Shown here in pieces: positions 29,388 to 38,117 of a DNA stretch of 64,000 bases. The notes below the pieces were generated by a model. The model was not told where the DNA came from. It did not search any database and saw nothing but the letters and a program-made list of their open reading frames with translations. Positions within the stretch are counted from its first letter, which is position 1; each line of letters begins with the position of its first letter. The position numbers and the translations under genes are program-made. The DNA comes from Xanthomonas hortorum pv. pelargonii (GTDB taxonomy: Bacteria; Pseudomonadota; Gammaproteobacteria; Xanthomonadales; Xanthomonadaceae): assembly GCF_024499015.1 (NCBI RefSeq), contig NZ_CP098604.1, positions 2,914,001 through 2,978,000 of the forward strand, read 5' to 3'.

Positions 29388-29432
29388 CGGTGTCTCCGTC
29401 CGGGTACGCCACAAGAGCGAACCCAAGTTGTC

Positions 29433-29454
29433 ATGTTCGAACATATTCGAACAT
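29433..29454. promoter_or_regulatory. GlpR operator upstream of glpD
   Basis: ATGTTCGAA-cata-TTCGAACAT is a perfect inverted repeat 46 bp before the glpD start. Its half-site matches the known enterobacterial GlpR half-site ATGTTCG. It lies between glpR and glpD, as expected for repression of glpDFK relieved by glycerol 3-phosphate. Confidence 0.82.
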
Positions 29455-29613
29455 CAAGCCTTGTCGGGACGTGAAGGGCCATCAGGCCTACACTTCAGGA
29501 CAGTTTTTCGTGATGCGAGCTATTGAGAATACGCTTTTGATCGGTCTTCTGGATCGATCTTGACGATCCGGAGGCGTGTGCTTATCGCAAACGGACAAAA
29601 ACGAACAATCGCC

Positions 29614-30423
29614 TCAGGCCGCGTCGGCCGGTTCTGCCAAATGCACCCGGGTGCCGGCCTCGGCCAGCACCGTGGCCAGTTCCTGCGGCGGTGGCCGGTC
29701 GGTGAACCAGTCGTGCACCTGGGCGATCGCACCCAGCCGCACCATGGCGTTGCGGCCGAACTTGCTGTGGTCGGCAGCCAGCAGCACCTGCCGCGAGTGC
29801 TCGATGATGGCCTGGGCCACGCGCACCTCTTGGTAGTCGAAGTCCAGCAAGGTGCCGTCCAGGTCGATGCCGGAAATGCCGATCACCCCGAAGTCCACCT
29901 TGAACTGGCGGATCAGCTCCACCGTCGCCTCGCCAGTCACGCCCTGGTCGCGTCCGCGTACCACGCCGCCGGCCACGATGACCTCGAAGCTGGGGTTGGC
30001 GCTGAGCATCACCGCCACGTTGAGGTTGTTGGTGATCACACGCAGGCCGTGATGCTGCAGCAATGCGCGCGCGACTTCTTCGTTGGTGGTGCCCAGGTTG
30101 ATGAACAGCGAGGCATCGTCGGGAATGAAGCGGGCGACCTGGGCGGCGATGTGCTGCTTTTCGCGCGCCTGTAGCGCCTTGCGCGCGGTGTAGGCCAGGT
30201 TTTCCACGCTCGAGGGCATGCTGACGCCGCCGTGATAGCGGCGCAGCACGCCGGCATCGCACAGCAACGTGAGGTCGCGGCGAATGGTCTGCGGGGTGAC
30301 GTCGAAGCGCGTTGCCAGCCCTTCCACCTCGGCAAAGCCCTGCTGCCGCACCAATGCCACCAATTGCTCCTGGCGCGGGTTGAGCGCCGGCGCCGGGACC
30401 GTCCTGTAGTGAGTCGACTCCAT
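29614..30423 (-). CDS. glpR: DeoR-family glycerol-3-phosphate regulon repressor
   Basis: 269 residues from ATG 30423; an in-frame ATG six codons upstream is possible. It has the N-terminal DeoR helix-turn-helix (QGFAEVEGLATRFDVTPQTIRRDL) followed by the sugar-phosphate-binding domain (NLGTTNEEVARALL, ISGIDLDGTLLDFD). Position upstream of glpD and the operator support GlpR. Confidence 0.92.
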   Translation of the reverse strand: MESTHYRTVPAPALNPRQEQLVALVRQQGFAEVEGLATRFDVTPQTIRRDLTLLCDAGVLRRYHGGVSMPSSVENLAYTARKALQAREKQHIAAQVARFIPDDASLFINLGTTNEEVARALLQHHGLRVITNNLNVAVMLSANPSFEVIVAGGVVRGRDQGVTGEATVELIRQFKVDFGVIGISGIDLDGTLLDFDYQEVRVAQAIIEHSRQVLLAADHSKFGRNAMVRLGAIAQVHDWFTDRPPPQELATVLAEAGTRVHLAEPADAA

Positions 30424-30601
30424 GCGCAGATGATCGCGCATGTGAGTGAGGATGCAAACACGGCTGCGTGCAAGCCGTAGCGAGCAGTCGTCGGGTGGGC
30501 GTGGACGGCGCGCGCAGAAACCGCAGTGTGCGCGTGGCACACGCCGCAGCGAGTGCCTGCCGCGCCTGGCTGATGGTTGGCGCAGCAGTTTTGCTGCGCT
30601 C

Positions 30602-31585
30602 TCAGCCCAGCTCGCCGCGATATCCCGTATCGATACTGATGCTGCCGCCCACCGCGCGCGAGACGCAGGCGCACAGTTTGCGGTTCTCGCGGCGTTGTTC
30701 GTCGCTGAAGAACACATCGCGGTGGTCGATATCGGCCGCGCTATCCAGCACCTCCACCGCGCACAGCCCGCATTCGCCGCGCCGGCATTCGGCGATCAGC
30801 TCCACCCCGGCATCGGCCAGGGCATCCAGCATCGATTCGTTTTCCGCCACCGGCACTTCCAGGCCTAGCCCGGGCAACTTGACCACGAAGGCCTGCGCCG
30901 GCACCCGCCCGCTATTGCCGAAGGTTTCGAAATGCAGCCGCGCACGCGAACGCCCGGCGGCGTGCCAGTGCTGGCGCACCGCTTCGAGCATGCCTAGCGG
31001 CCCGCACACATACACCTCGGCATTGGGCGACAGGCGCGCCAATTCGGCGGCAAGATCCGGCTGCCCTGCGCTGTCGTCGCAATGCAGCTGCAGGCGCTCG
31101 CCGAGCAAGGTTTCCAACTCATCCGCATACGCCATCGCAGCACGCGAGCGGCCGACGTACAGCAGGCGAAAGGACCGGTGACGACGTGACAGCCGCTGCG
31201 CCATGCCGATGATCGGCGTGATGCCGATGCCGCCGGCGATCAACAGGATTTCCTCGCCGCTCTCATCCAGCGCAAAGTTGTTGCTGGGCGGCGAGATCTC
31301 CACCACGTCGCCGGGCTGCAGGGTCCACATATGCCGCGAGCCGCCGCGGCTGTCGGGCATCTGCCGTACTGCGATTTGGTAATAGCCATCGGAGCGCGGT
31401 TCGCCCACCAGCGAGTACGAACGCACATCTGGCCGGCCATGCAACTGCACGCGAAAATCCAGATGACTGCCCACCTCGAACGGGCGCGCCGCAGTGCCGG
31501 GATCGAGCACGATCTCGCGCACGCCCTCGCAGGCATCGGCAATGCTGACGACGTGGGCGCGGTGCCACTGGGTGTCTTTACGCAT
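30602..31585 (-). CDS. vanB: vanillate O-demethylase, reductase subunit
   Basis: 327 residues. An FNR-like reductase domain (VRSYSLVGEP, IAGGIGITPIIGMA, YVCGPLGML) is followed by a C-terminal plant-type 2Fe-2S domain (ECRRGECGLCAVEV ... LCACVSRA), the order known for VanB. It passes electrons from NADH to the VanA oxygenase. Its ATG overlaps the stop of the upstream GntR gene (ATGCGTAA), so the two are probably translationally coupled. Confidence 0.94.
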   Translation of the reverse strand: MRKDTQWHRAHVVSIADACEGVREIVLDPGTAARPFEVGSHLDFRVQLHGRPDVRSYSLVGEPRSDGYYQIAVRQMPDSRGGSRHMWTLQPGDVVEISPPSNNFALDESGEEILLIAGGIGITPIIGMAQRLSRRHRSFRLLYVGRSRAAMAYADELETLLGERLQLHCDDSAGQPDLAAELARLSPNAEVYVCGPLGMLEAVRQHWHAAGRSRARLHFETFGNSGRVPAQAFVVKLPGLGLEVPVAENESMLDALADAGVELIAECRRGECGLCAVEVLDSAADIDHRDVFFSDEQRRENRKLCACVSRAVGGSISIDTGYRGELG

Positions 31586-32381
31586 AGGGAACTCCGGGCA
31601 GAAAGGGGTGCTGGCTGCTGCCAGCGTTGGACGGATGGGCGCGGCCGATCAAGGCGCCACCGCGCACCTGGGTGATCGCCGCCGGGGTTTGCGGTACGTG
31701 GCGCAGATTGCGATGCGCAAGCCGTGCGTGCTCGCGCATCAGCGCTTCGGCACGCGCGCCCTGGCGGTATTCAATGGCAGCGATGACTTCGCGATGCTGG
31801 TCTTGCGCCAGCGTCAGAATCAGTTGTGCTTCGGCGCTGGTGGTCTGCGCCATGACCAGGCTATTGGGCGAGGCGAACGGTAACTGCAGCACACGGGTGA
31901 GCTCGCGGCCCAGGACATCGCTGCCGGCCATTGCCACCAGCAACGCGTGGAACTGCGCGTTGGCCTGCACATAGGCGGTGAAGTCGATGGCGTGCAGCGG
32001 CGAGCCGACGATGCCGTCGAGCGTGTCCAGCAACTGGCGAGCCTGAGCCAGCGACGCGGCGGATGCCCCGCGTTCGGCGGCCATGCGCGCGGCCAGTCCT
32101 TCGAGCGTGCCGCGCAGTTCGATCGCATCGTGCACATCGCGTTCGCTGAAGGCCTGCACCGCGTAGCCGCCGCCCGGCAGTGCGCTGGCCAGGCCTTCTT
32201 CGCAGAGACGCTGCAACGCGGCGCGCACCGGCGTGCGCGACATGCCCAGCCGCTGCACCACCGCCAGCTCGGACAGCCGCGCGCCGGCCGGCAGGGTGCC
32301 GTCGAGAATCAGTTCGCGTAGCGACAGCAGTGCGCGCGTGGTTTGCGCGGCACTGCTGCGAAACGGGGTGGTCGGTGACAT
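31578..32381 (-). CDS. vanR: GntR-family (FCD) regulator, VanR-like
   Basis: 267 residues. N-terminal winged helix (LRELILDGTLPAGARLSELA, LGMSRTPVRAAL) and a C-terminal FCD helical ligand-binding domain. It lies between vanA and vanB on the same strand, 21 bp after vanA and overlapping vanB by 8 bp. By family and context it is the vanillate-responsive repressor. TTGTATACAA upstream of vanA is a fitting operator. Confidence 0.9.
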   Translation of the reverse strand: MSPTTPFRSSAAQTTRALLSLRELILDGTLPAGARLSELAVVQRLGMSRTPVRAALQRLCEEGLASALPGGGYAVQAFSERDVHDAIELRGTLEGLAARMAAERGASAASLAQARQLLDTLDGIVGSPLHAIDFTAYVQANAQFHALLVAMAGSDVLGRELTRVLQLPFASPNSLVMAQTTSAEAQLILTLAQDQHREVIAAIEYRQGARAEALMREHARLAHRNLRHVPQTPAAITQVRGGALIGRAHPSNAGSSQHPFLPGVPYA

Positions 32382-32402
32382 GCGAACCTCCGTCGCGGTG
32401 CT

Positions 32403-33479
32403 TTAGCCCACCATGCGCAGCGACAATTCCTGCGCGCGCTGTTCCTGTGCGATCAGTCGATCGATCACGCGGCGCGCCCACATGCCGCCGGCATCGACGT
32501 TGAGGTTGTAGAAGGTGTGATCCGGATGCGCGTCGATGGCGCGCTGTTGCGCTTCCAGCACCGCCTCGTCCTCGCCGAACACGCCGGTCACGCCGGCCCG
32601 GGTCAGCGTGGTCAGCGATTGGTCGTGCAGCGCGTAGTTGCGCATGAACGCCCAGAAGTAATGGCAGGTGGTGTCGGTTTCGGGCGTGATGGTGTTGAGC
32701 ACGTAGCCGTTGACGCCCTGGCTGCGGTCGCCTTCCGGCGCTCCGGTGCCGGCGATGGCCACACCGACATCGATGGCGATGGTGCCGGGCGCTTCGAAAC
32801 GGATGATCTGCCAGCGATCGACCTTGCCGTGGTAATCCAGATGGCGCGCGATCTGGCTGGCCCAGAACGGTGGCGCGTCGATATTGCGCATCCAGCGCGA
32901 CACCACCACCGAGCGGTCGCCGTGCATCACATCGAACGGCGCTTCGGCGATCTCGTCCTGACCGATGCTGGAGCCATGCACGAAGGTCTCGTGGGTCAGG
33001 TCCATCAGGTTGTCCAGCACCAGCCGGTAGTCGCACTTGGCGTAGATGGTGCGGCCGTCGCCGGCCCAGGCCGGGTCGTGCGCCCAATGCAGATCGGGAA
33101 TCAGGCTGGTGTCGGCCTGCGCCGGATCGCCGGGCCAGATCCACACATAGCGATGCTTCTCGGCCACCGGAAAACTGCGCACGCATGCGGACGGGTTGAT
33201 GGTTTCCTGCGAGGGCATGTGCACGCAGCGGCCTTGCGTGTTGTAGACCAGCCCGTGATAACCGCAGACCACATCGTCGCCGCGCAGCTTGCCCATCGAC
33301 AGCGGCACCAGGCGATGCCAACACGCGTCTTCGAGTGCGATCACGGCCCCGGCGGTGCTGCGATACAGCACCACATCCAGGTTGCAGACCTTGCGCGGGG
33401 TCAGCGCGTGCTCGATCTCGTGGTCCCAGGCGACGGCATACCACGCGTTGAGGGGAAACAGCTGCTTGGACTGGGACAT
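32403..33479 (-). CDS. vanA: vanillate O-demethylase, Rieske oxygenase subunit
   Basis: 358 residues from ATG 33479 (AGGAG upstream). The Rieske motif C53-W-H55 ... C72-G-Y-H75 and the mononuclear iron site region (DNLMDLTHETFVHGSS) are intact. It demethylates vanillate to protocatechuate and formaldehyde. Transcribed divergently from pcaI. Confidence 0.95.
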   Translation of the reverse strand: MSQSKQLFPLNAWYAVAWDHEIEHALTPRKVCNLDVVLYRSTAGAVIALEDACWHRLVPLSMGKLRGDDVVCGYHGLVYNTQGRCVHMPSQETINPSACVRSFPVAEKHRYVWIWPGDPAQADTSLIPDLHWAHDPAWAGDGRTIYAKCDYRLVLDNLMDLTHETFVHGSSIGQDEIAEAPFDVMHGDRSVVVSRWMRNIDAPPFWASQIARHLDYHGKVDRWQIIRFEAPGTIAIDVGVAIAGTGAPEGDRSQGVNGYVLNTITPETDTTCHYFWAFMRNYALHDQSLTTLTRAGVTGVFGEDEAVLEAQQRAIDAHPDHTFYNLNVDAGGMWARRVIDRLIAQEQRAQELSLRMVG

Positions 33480-33497
33480 GACCGTGACTCCTGGGGT

Positions 33498-33507
33498 TTG
33501 TATACAA
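33498..33507. promoter_or_regulatory. candidate VanR operator 1
   Basis: TTGTATACAA, a perfect 10-bp palindrome 19 bp upstream of the vanA start, matches the T-GT...AC-A pattern bound by FadR-type GntR regulators. Confidence 0.6.
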
Positions 33508-33593
33508 CCTGGGGTGCGGATCGGCAGTGGTACGCCGGCTGACGACCAGTTGACGCGCTTGCCAGCGCTGGCGTCTGCTTGCAAGCGAAGTTA

Positions 33594-33601
33594 TGTATAC
33601 A
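33594..33601. promoter_or_regulatory. candidate VanR operator 2
   Basis: TGTATACA repeats the central 8 bp of the first site about 95 bp further upstream of vanA. Two sites could allow looping or control of both divergent promoters. Confidence 0.4.
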
Positions 33602-33637
33602 CCGGAGACAATGTTGGAGCGCCAGTCGCCAAGCGAA

Positions 33638-33675
33638 ATTGTGCGATTATCGAATATGCACGCCGATAATCGGAT
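33638..33675. promoter_or_regulatory. candidate PcaR/PcaU operator upstream of pcaI
   Basis: CGATTATCG (33644-33652) and CGATAATCG (33664-33672) are exact reverse complements, 11 bp apart. Read on the minus strand the first site gives ATTCGATAATCGCACA, very close to the known PcaR/PcaU/PobR box GTTCGATAATCGCAC. It lies about 60 bp before the pcaI start. Confidence 0.8.
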
Positions 33676-33735
33676 TGACCGGGCTGTGCCGCTGCGCCTA
33701 CCGTGACCGCACGCTCGCTGTGCAGGACTATTGCA

Positions 33736-34599
33736 ATGGCCGAAATCGTCTCCCTTTCAGAAGCGGTGTCCCAGCTGATCGCCGATGGCGATTGCGTGGC
33801 GATGGAAGGCTTCACCCATCTGATCCCGCACGCCGCCGGCCATGAGGTGATCCGCCAGCGCAAGCGCGACCTGCGCCTGGTGCGCATGACGCCGGATCTG
33901 ATCTACGACCAGCTGATCGGCGCCGGGTGCGCGGCGGCATTGCGGTTTTCCTGGGGCGGCAATCCCGGCGTCGGCTCGCTGCACCGGCTGCGCGATGCGG
34001 TCGAACATGCCTGGCCGCAGCCGCTGCAGATCCGCGAACACAGCCATGCCGACATGGCCAACGCTTACGTGGCCGGCGCCTCAGGGCTGCCGTTTGCGGT
34101 GTTGCGCGGTTATGTCGGCTCGGACCTGCCGCGCGTCAACGACAGCATTAAGTTCCTGCAATGCCCGTACACCGGCGAAACGCTGGCCACCACGCCGGCG
34201 GTGAATCCCGATGTCACCGTGATTCACGCCCAACAGGCCGACCGCCGCGGCAATGTGCTGCTGTGGGGCATTCTGGGCGTGCAGAAAGAGGCCGTATTGG
34301 CGGCGCGCAAGGTGATCGTGACGGTGGAAGAGATCGTCGACACGCTGGATGCGCCGCCCAACGCCTGCATCCTGCCGCGTTGGGTGGTGGATGCGGTCTG
34401 CCATGTGCCCGGTGGCGCCGCACCGTCGTATGCGCATGGCTACTACGCCCGCGACAACCGCTTCTATCTGGCCTGGGATGCGATCGCCCGCGACCGTGCG
34501 CGCTTTCAGGCATGGATCCAGACGCATCTTCTCGATACCGAGGATTTCGCTGCCTTCCAGCGCGTGTACGCGCACTCGCTGTTGCAGGTGGCCGCATGA
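33736..34599 (+). CDS. pcaI: 3-oxoadipate CoA-transferase subunit A
   Basis: 287 residues from ATG 33736 (AGGA upstream). CoA-transferase family I alpha subunit (GDCVAMEGFTHLIPHAAGHE). With PcaJ it moves CoA from succinyl-CoA to 3-oxoadipate. First gene of the pca operon; its TGA overlaps the pcaJ ATG (ATGA). Confidence 0.94.
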   Translation: MAEIVSLSEAVSQLIADGDCVAMEGFTHLIPHAAGHEVIRQRKRDLRLVRMTPDLIYDQLIGAGCAAALRFSWGGNPGVGSLHRLRDAVEHAWPQPLQIREHSHADMANAYVAGASGLPFAVLRGYVGSDLPRVNDSIKFLQCPYTGETLATTPAVNPDVTVIHAQQADRRGNVLLWGILGVQKEAVLAARKVIVTVEEIVDTLDAPPNACILPRWVVDAVCHVPGGAAPSYAHGYYARDNRFYLAWDAIARDRARFQAWIQTHLLDTEDFAAFQRVYAHSLLQVAA

Positions 34600-35384
34600 G
34601 CGACTACAGCACCAACGAAATGATGACCGTGGCGGCGGCGCGGCGCCTGCCCGATAACGCGGTGTGCTTTGTCGGCATCGGCCTGCCATCCACTGCCGCC
34701 AACCTGGCGCGGCTGACGCATGCGCCGGACGTCACCCTGATCTACGAATCCGGTCCGATCGGCGCGCGCCCGGACGTGCTGCCGCTGTCGATCGGCGATG
34801 GCGAACTGGCCGACACCGCCGACACCGTGGTCTCCACGCCGGAGATCTTTCGCTACTGGTTGCAGGGCGGTCGTGTGGATGTGGGCTTTCTGGGCGCGGC
34901 GCAGATTGATCGCCATGCCAACCTCAACACCACGGTAATCGGCCCGTACGATGCGCCGAAAACGCGGCTGCCCGGCGCAGGTGGCGCGCCGGAGATTGCG
35001 GCCAGCGCCAAGCAGGTGTTCATCATCATGCGCCAATCCACACGCAGCTTCGTGCCGGTGCTGGACTTCATCACCACGGTCGGGCATCTGGACGGTGGCG
35101 ATGCGCGCCAGCGTGCCGGCCTGCCTGGCGCCGGCCCCACCGTGGTGGTCACCGATCTATGCGTGATGGAGCCCGACCCCGTGACCCGTGAACTCACCGT
35201 CACCGCCTTGCACCCCGGGAGCACCCGCGAACAGGTGAGTGCGGCCACCGGCTGGCCGATCCGCTTCGCCGCCGATCTGGCGCAGACCACCCCACCGAGC
35301 GCTGCGGAATTGCAGGCACTGCGCGCGCTGCAGGCACGCACCGATGCAGCGCATGGCAAGCAGGCTGCGGGAGCCGAGGCATGA
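34596..35384 (+). CDS. pcaJ: 3-oxoadipate CoA-transferase subunit B
   Basis: 262 residues. CoA-transferase beta subunit with the catalytic region [12 protein letters not shown]. It overlaps pcaI and pcaF by 4 bp each (ATGA), consistent with coupled translation and a 1:1 complex. Confidence 0.94.
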   Translation: MSDYSTNEMMTVAAARRLPDNAVCFVGIGLPSTAANLARLTHAPDVTLIYESGPIGARPDVLPLSIGDGELADTADTVVSTPEIFRYWLQGGRVDVGFLGAAQIDRHANLNTTVIGPYDAPKTRLPGAGGAPEIAASAKQVFIIMRQSTRSFVPVLDFITTVGHLDGGDARQRAGLPGAGPTVVVTDLCVMEPDPVTRELTVTALHPGSTREQVSAATGWPIRFAADLAQTTPPSAAELQALRALQARTDAAHGKQAAGAEA

Positions 35385-36589
35385 GCGAGGTCTATCTGAT
35401 CGATGGCATCCGCACGCCGATCGGCCGTTACGGCGGCGCCCTGGCCAGCGTGCGTGCCGATGACCTCGGCGCGGTACCGATCGCCGCGTTGATGGCGCGT
35501 CATCCGCAACTGGAACCGGCGCTGATCGAAGACGTGTATCTGGGCTGCGCAAACCAGGCCGGCGAAGACAATCGCAATGTCGCGCGTATGAGTCTGTTGC
35601 TGGCGGGCCTGCCGTCTTCGGTGCCGGGCAGCACGCTCAATCGCCTGTGCGGGTCCGGGCTGGATGCGATCGGCACGGTGGCGCGCGGCATCCGTGCCGG
35701 CGAACTGGGGCTGGCGATTGCCGGCGGGGTCGAATCGATGACGCGCGCGCCGTGGGTGATGGGCAAGGCCGAGGGCGCATTCGCCCGCACGCAACAGCTG
35801 GAGGACACCACGATGGGCTGGCGTTTCGTCAATCCGCGTCTGCAGGGCGCTTACGGCGTGGAGTTGATGGGCGAAACCGCAGAGAACGTGGCGCAGCGCT
35901 ATGCCATCGCGCGCGAAGACCAGGATGCCTTTGCATTGCGCAGTCAGCAACGCGTTGCCGCTGCACAGGCGGCCGGGTTCTTCGATGGAGAAATCACGCC
36001 GGTGACCGTGGCCCCACGCAAAGGTGGCGAGGCAACCGCTCTCGATCGCGACGAGCCCCCGCGCCCGAATACCACCGCCGAGATGCTGGCCAAGCTCAAG
36101 CCGGTCTTCCGCCAGCCCGGCACGGTGACTGCCGGCAATGCCTCGGGCCTCAACGATGGCGCTGCCGCCTTGTTGCTGGCCTCCGCGCAGGCGGTGCAGA
36201 TGCATGGGCTGACCCCGCGCGCACGCGTGCTCGGCTTCGCCTCCGCCGGTGTGGAGCCGGCCTTCATGGGGATCGGTCCGGTGCCGGCCACGCAGCGCTT
36301 GCTGGCGCGGTTGGGCCTGACCATCGAACAGTTCGATGCGATCGAACTCAACGAAGCCTTCGCCGCGCAGGCGCTCGCCTGCACGCGCGCGTTCGGGCTG
36401 GCCGACGATGCGCCGCACGTCAACGCCAACGGCGGCGCCATCGCACTCGGACACCCACTGGGGATGAGCGGCGCGCGGCTGGCGTTGACCTTGCTGCGGC
36501 AACTGGAAGCCAGCAACGGACGGCTTGGCCTGGCCAGCATGTGTATCGGCGTGGGGCAGGGCGTGGCGCTGGCGATCGAGCGCGTGTAG
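35381..36589 (+). CDS. pcaF: 3-oxoadipyl-CoA thiolase
   Basis: 402 residues. Thiolase family with nucleophile Cys in NRLCGSG (C90), the [12 protein letters not shown]is motif and the second Cys in CIGVGQG. It cleaves 3-oxoadipyl-CoA to succinyl-CoA and acetyl-CoA, the last step of the pathway. Confidence 0.95.
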   Translation: MSEVYLIDGIRTPIGRYGGALASVRADDLGAVPIAALMARHPQLEPALIEDVYLGCANQAGEDNRNVARMSLLLAGLPSSVPGSTLNRLCGSGLDAIGTVARGIRAGELGLAIAGGVESMTRAPWVMGKAEGAFARTQQLEDTTMGWRFVNPRLQGAYGVELMGETAENVAQRYAIAREDQDAFALRSQQRVAAAQAAGFFDGEITPVTVAPRKGGEATALDRDEPPRPNTTAEMLAKLKPVFRQPGTVTAGNASGLNDGAAALLLASAQAVQMHGLTPRARVLGFASAGVEPAFMGIGPVPATQRLLARLGLTIEQFDAIELNEAFAAQALACTRAFGLADDAPHVNANGGAIALGHPLGMSGARLALTLLRQLEASNGRLGLASMCIGVGQGVALAIERV

Positions 36590-36703
36590 TGCGCCCGTTG
36601 CAACCACCGCTGCCGTTACCGCACACCCAGAGCGTTCTCGACGCTTGCAGCGTTGACGCTAGCATTCCCGACCGCGCCGTAGCGCAACCGATGGAGATCC
36701 CGC

Positions 36704-37432
36704 ATGCGCGACCCCAGCTCTGACACGCCAGTCGATCCGCTGCTCGGCTATCGCCGCATCCGGATCGGCACGCAGCCGGCGTATCTGCATCTTCCCTATG
36801 CATCCACCGCGTTGCGCGGCCCCACGCGCGCGCCGATCGACATCCCGGTCACGCTGTCGGAAGTCACCGGGCCGCGACTGGATCGGCTCACGCTGGGCGA
36901 GCATGCCGCCGATCTCACTGCCGGCTTTGCCGGCGAGCCGTTGGGCGAGCGCATCATCGTCTCCGGCCGCGTGCTCGACGAAAACGGCAAGCCGGTGCGC
37001 AACAGCGTGGTGGAAGTGTGGCAATGCAACGCGGCTGGCCGCTATCAACATGCGGGCGATCGCCACGATGCGCCGCTGGATCCCAATTTCCGCGGTACCG
37101 GCCAGGTGCTCACCGACGACCACGGCCGCTATGCGTTCAAGACCATCAAGCCGGGTGCGTATCCGTGGCGCAATCACTACAACGCCTGGCGGCCGGCGCA
37201 TATCCATTTTTCGCTGCATGGCGATGGTATCGGACAGCGGCTGATCACCCAGATGTACTTCCCCGGCGATCCGTTGCTGGCGCACGACCCGATCTACAAC
37301 TGCGTGGACGATCCGCTGGCACGCGAACGCATGGTGTCCAGTTTCGACTGGGAAAACGCGGTGAGCGAATACGCGCTGGCCTACCGCTTCGACATCGTGT
37401 TGCGCGGTCGCAAGCAAACCGTCTGGGAGTGA
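36704..37432 (+). CDS. pcaH: protocatechuate 3,4-dioxygenase beta subunit
   Basis: 242 residues (GGAG upstream). All four non-heme Fe(III) ligands are in place with family spacing: Y114, Y153, H166 and H168 (the last three in AYPWRNHYNAWRPAHIHF). It opens the protocatechuate ring to 3-carboxy-cis,cis-muconate. pcaG starts four bases after its stop. Confidence 0.96.
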   Translation: MRDPSSDTPVDPLLGYRRIRIGTQPAYLHLPYASTALRGPTRAPIDIPVTLSEVTGPRLDRLTLGEHAADLTAGFAGEPLGERIIVSGRVLDENGKPVRNSVVEVWQCNAAGRYQHAGDRHDAPLDPNFRGTGQVLTDDHGRYAFKTIKPGAYPWRNHYNAWRPAHIHFSLHGDGIGQRLITQMYFPGDPLLAHDPIYNCVDDPLARERMVSSFDWENAVSEYALAYRFDIVLRGRKQTVWE

Positions 37433-37436
37433 GTCG

Positions 37437-38000
37437 ATGAGCCTGCACACCACCCCGTCGCAAACCGTTGGCCCGTATTACCGGCTCGGGCTGGAGCCGC
37501 TGTATCGCCACCGGCTTGCACCTGCGCAGGCCACAGGCACGCAGGTGCAGATCAGTGGTTGCGTCTTCGATGGCGCCGGCACTCCGGTGGCCGACGCGGT
37601 GCTGGAACTGTGGCAAGCCGATGGCGCCGGCATCTATGCGCATGCCGCCGACACCCGCTTCGAAACGCATGACCCCGGCTTCGATGGCTGGGGCCGCGTG
37701 CCCACCGATGCGCAAGGATGTTTTTCCTTCAGCACCATCAAGCCAGGCCAGGTCGCCGGGCCCGACGGCAAGCTGCAGGCCGCGCATCTGACCGTGCTGG
37801 TGTTCATGCGCGGGCTGCTGCGCGGCGTGTCGACACGGCTGTACTTCGCCGACGACCCGCAACTGCGCAGCGATCCGATCCTTGCCCTGGTGCCGGCCGA
37901 GCGTCGCGCCACGCTGCTGGCGCAATCGCGCGGTAGTGGCAACTACGTGTGGGACATCCACATGCAGGGCGATGCGGAAACGGTGTTCTTCCATTATTGA
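37437..38000 (+). CDS. pcaG: protocatechuate 3,4-dioxygenase alpha subunit
   Basis: 187 residues (GGGAGTGAG upstream, inside the end of pcaH). Intradiol dioxygenase fold without the iron ligands, as known for alpha subunits (TPSQTVGPYYRLGLEP, DGWGRVPTDAQGCFSF). Forms the complex with PcaH. Confidence 0.95.
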   Translation: MSLHTTPSQTVGPYYRLGLEPLYRHRLAPAQATGTQVQISGCVFDGAGTPVADAVLELWQADGAGIYAHAADTRFETHDPGFDGWGRVPTDAQGCFSFSTIKPGQVAGPDGKLQAAHLTVLVFMRGLLRGVSTRLYFADDPQLRSDPILALVPAERRATLLAQSRGSGNYVWDIHMQGDAETVFFHY

Positions 38001-38117
38001 TCGCAGCGTCATTGCGCGTTTGCCCATGCTGCGATGCGCGCGCGTGCGCATCGCGCATGCCAGTTGGCACTCCTGCGCATCGGTGCCATGCTGCCCGCAC
38101 GTCAAGAGAGGCCATGC

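Noticed and set aside
27807..29474. 555-codon plus-strand frame opposite glpD
   Set aside because: Antisense shadow of glpD; no domain.
34853..36607. 584-codon minus-strand frame opposite pcaJ and pcaF
   Set aside because: No domain, composition typical of an antisense shadow; pcaJ and pcaF on the other strand are unmistakable.
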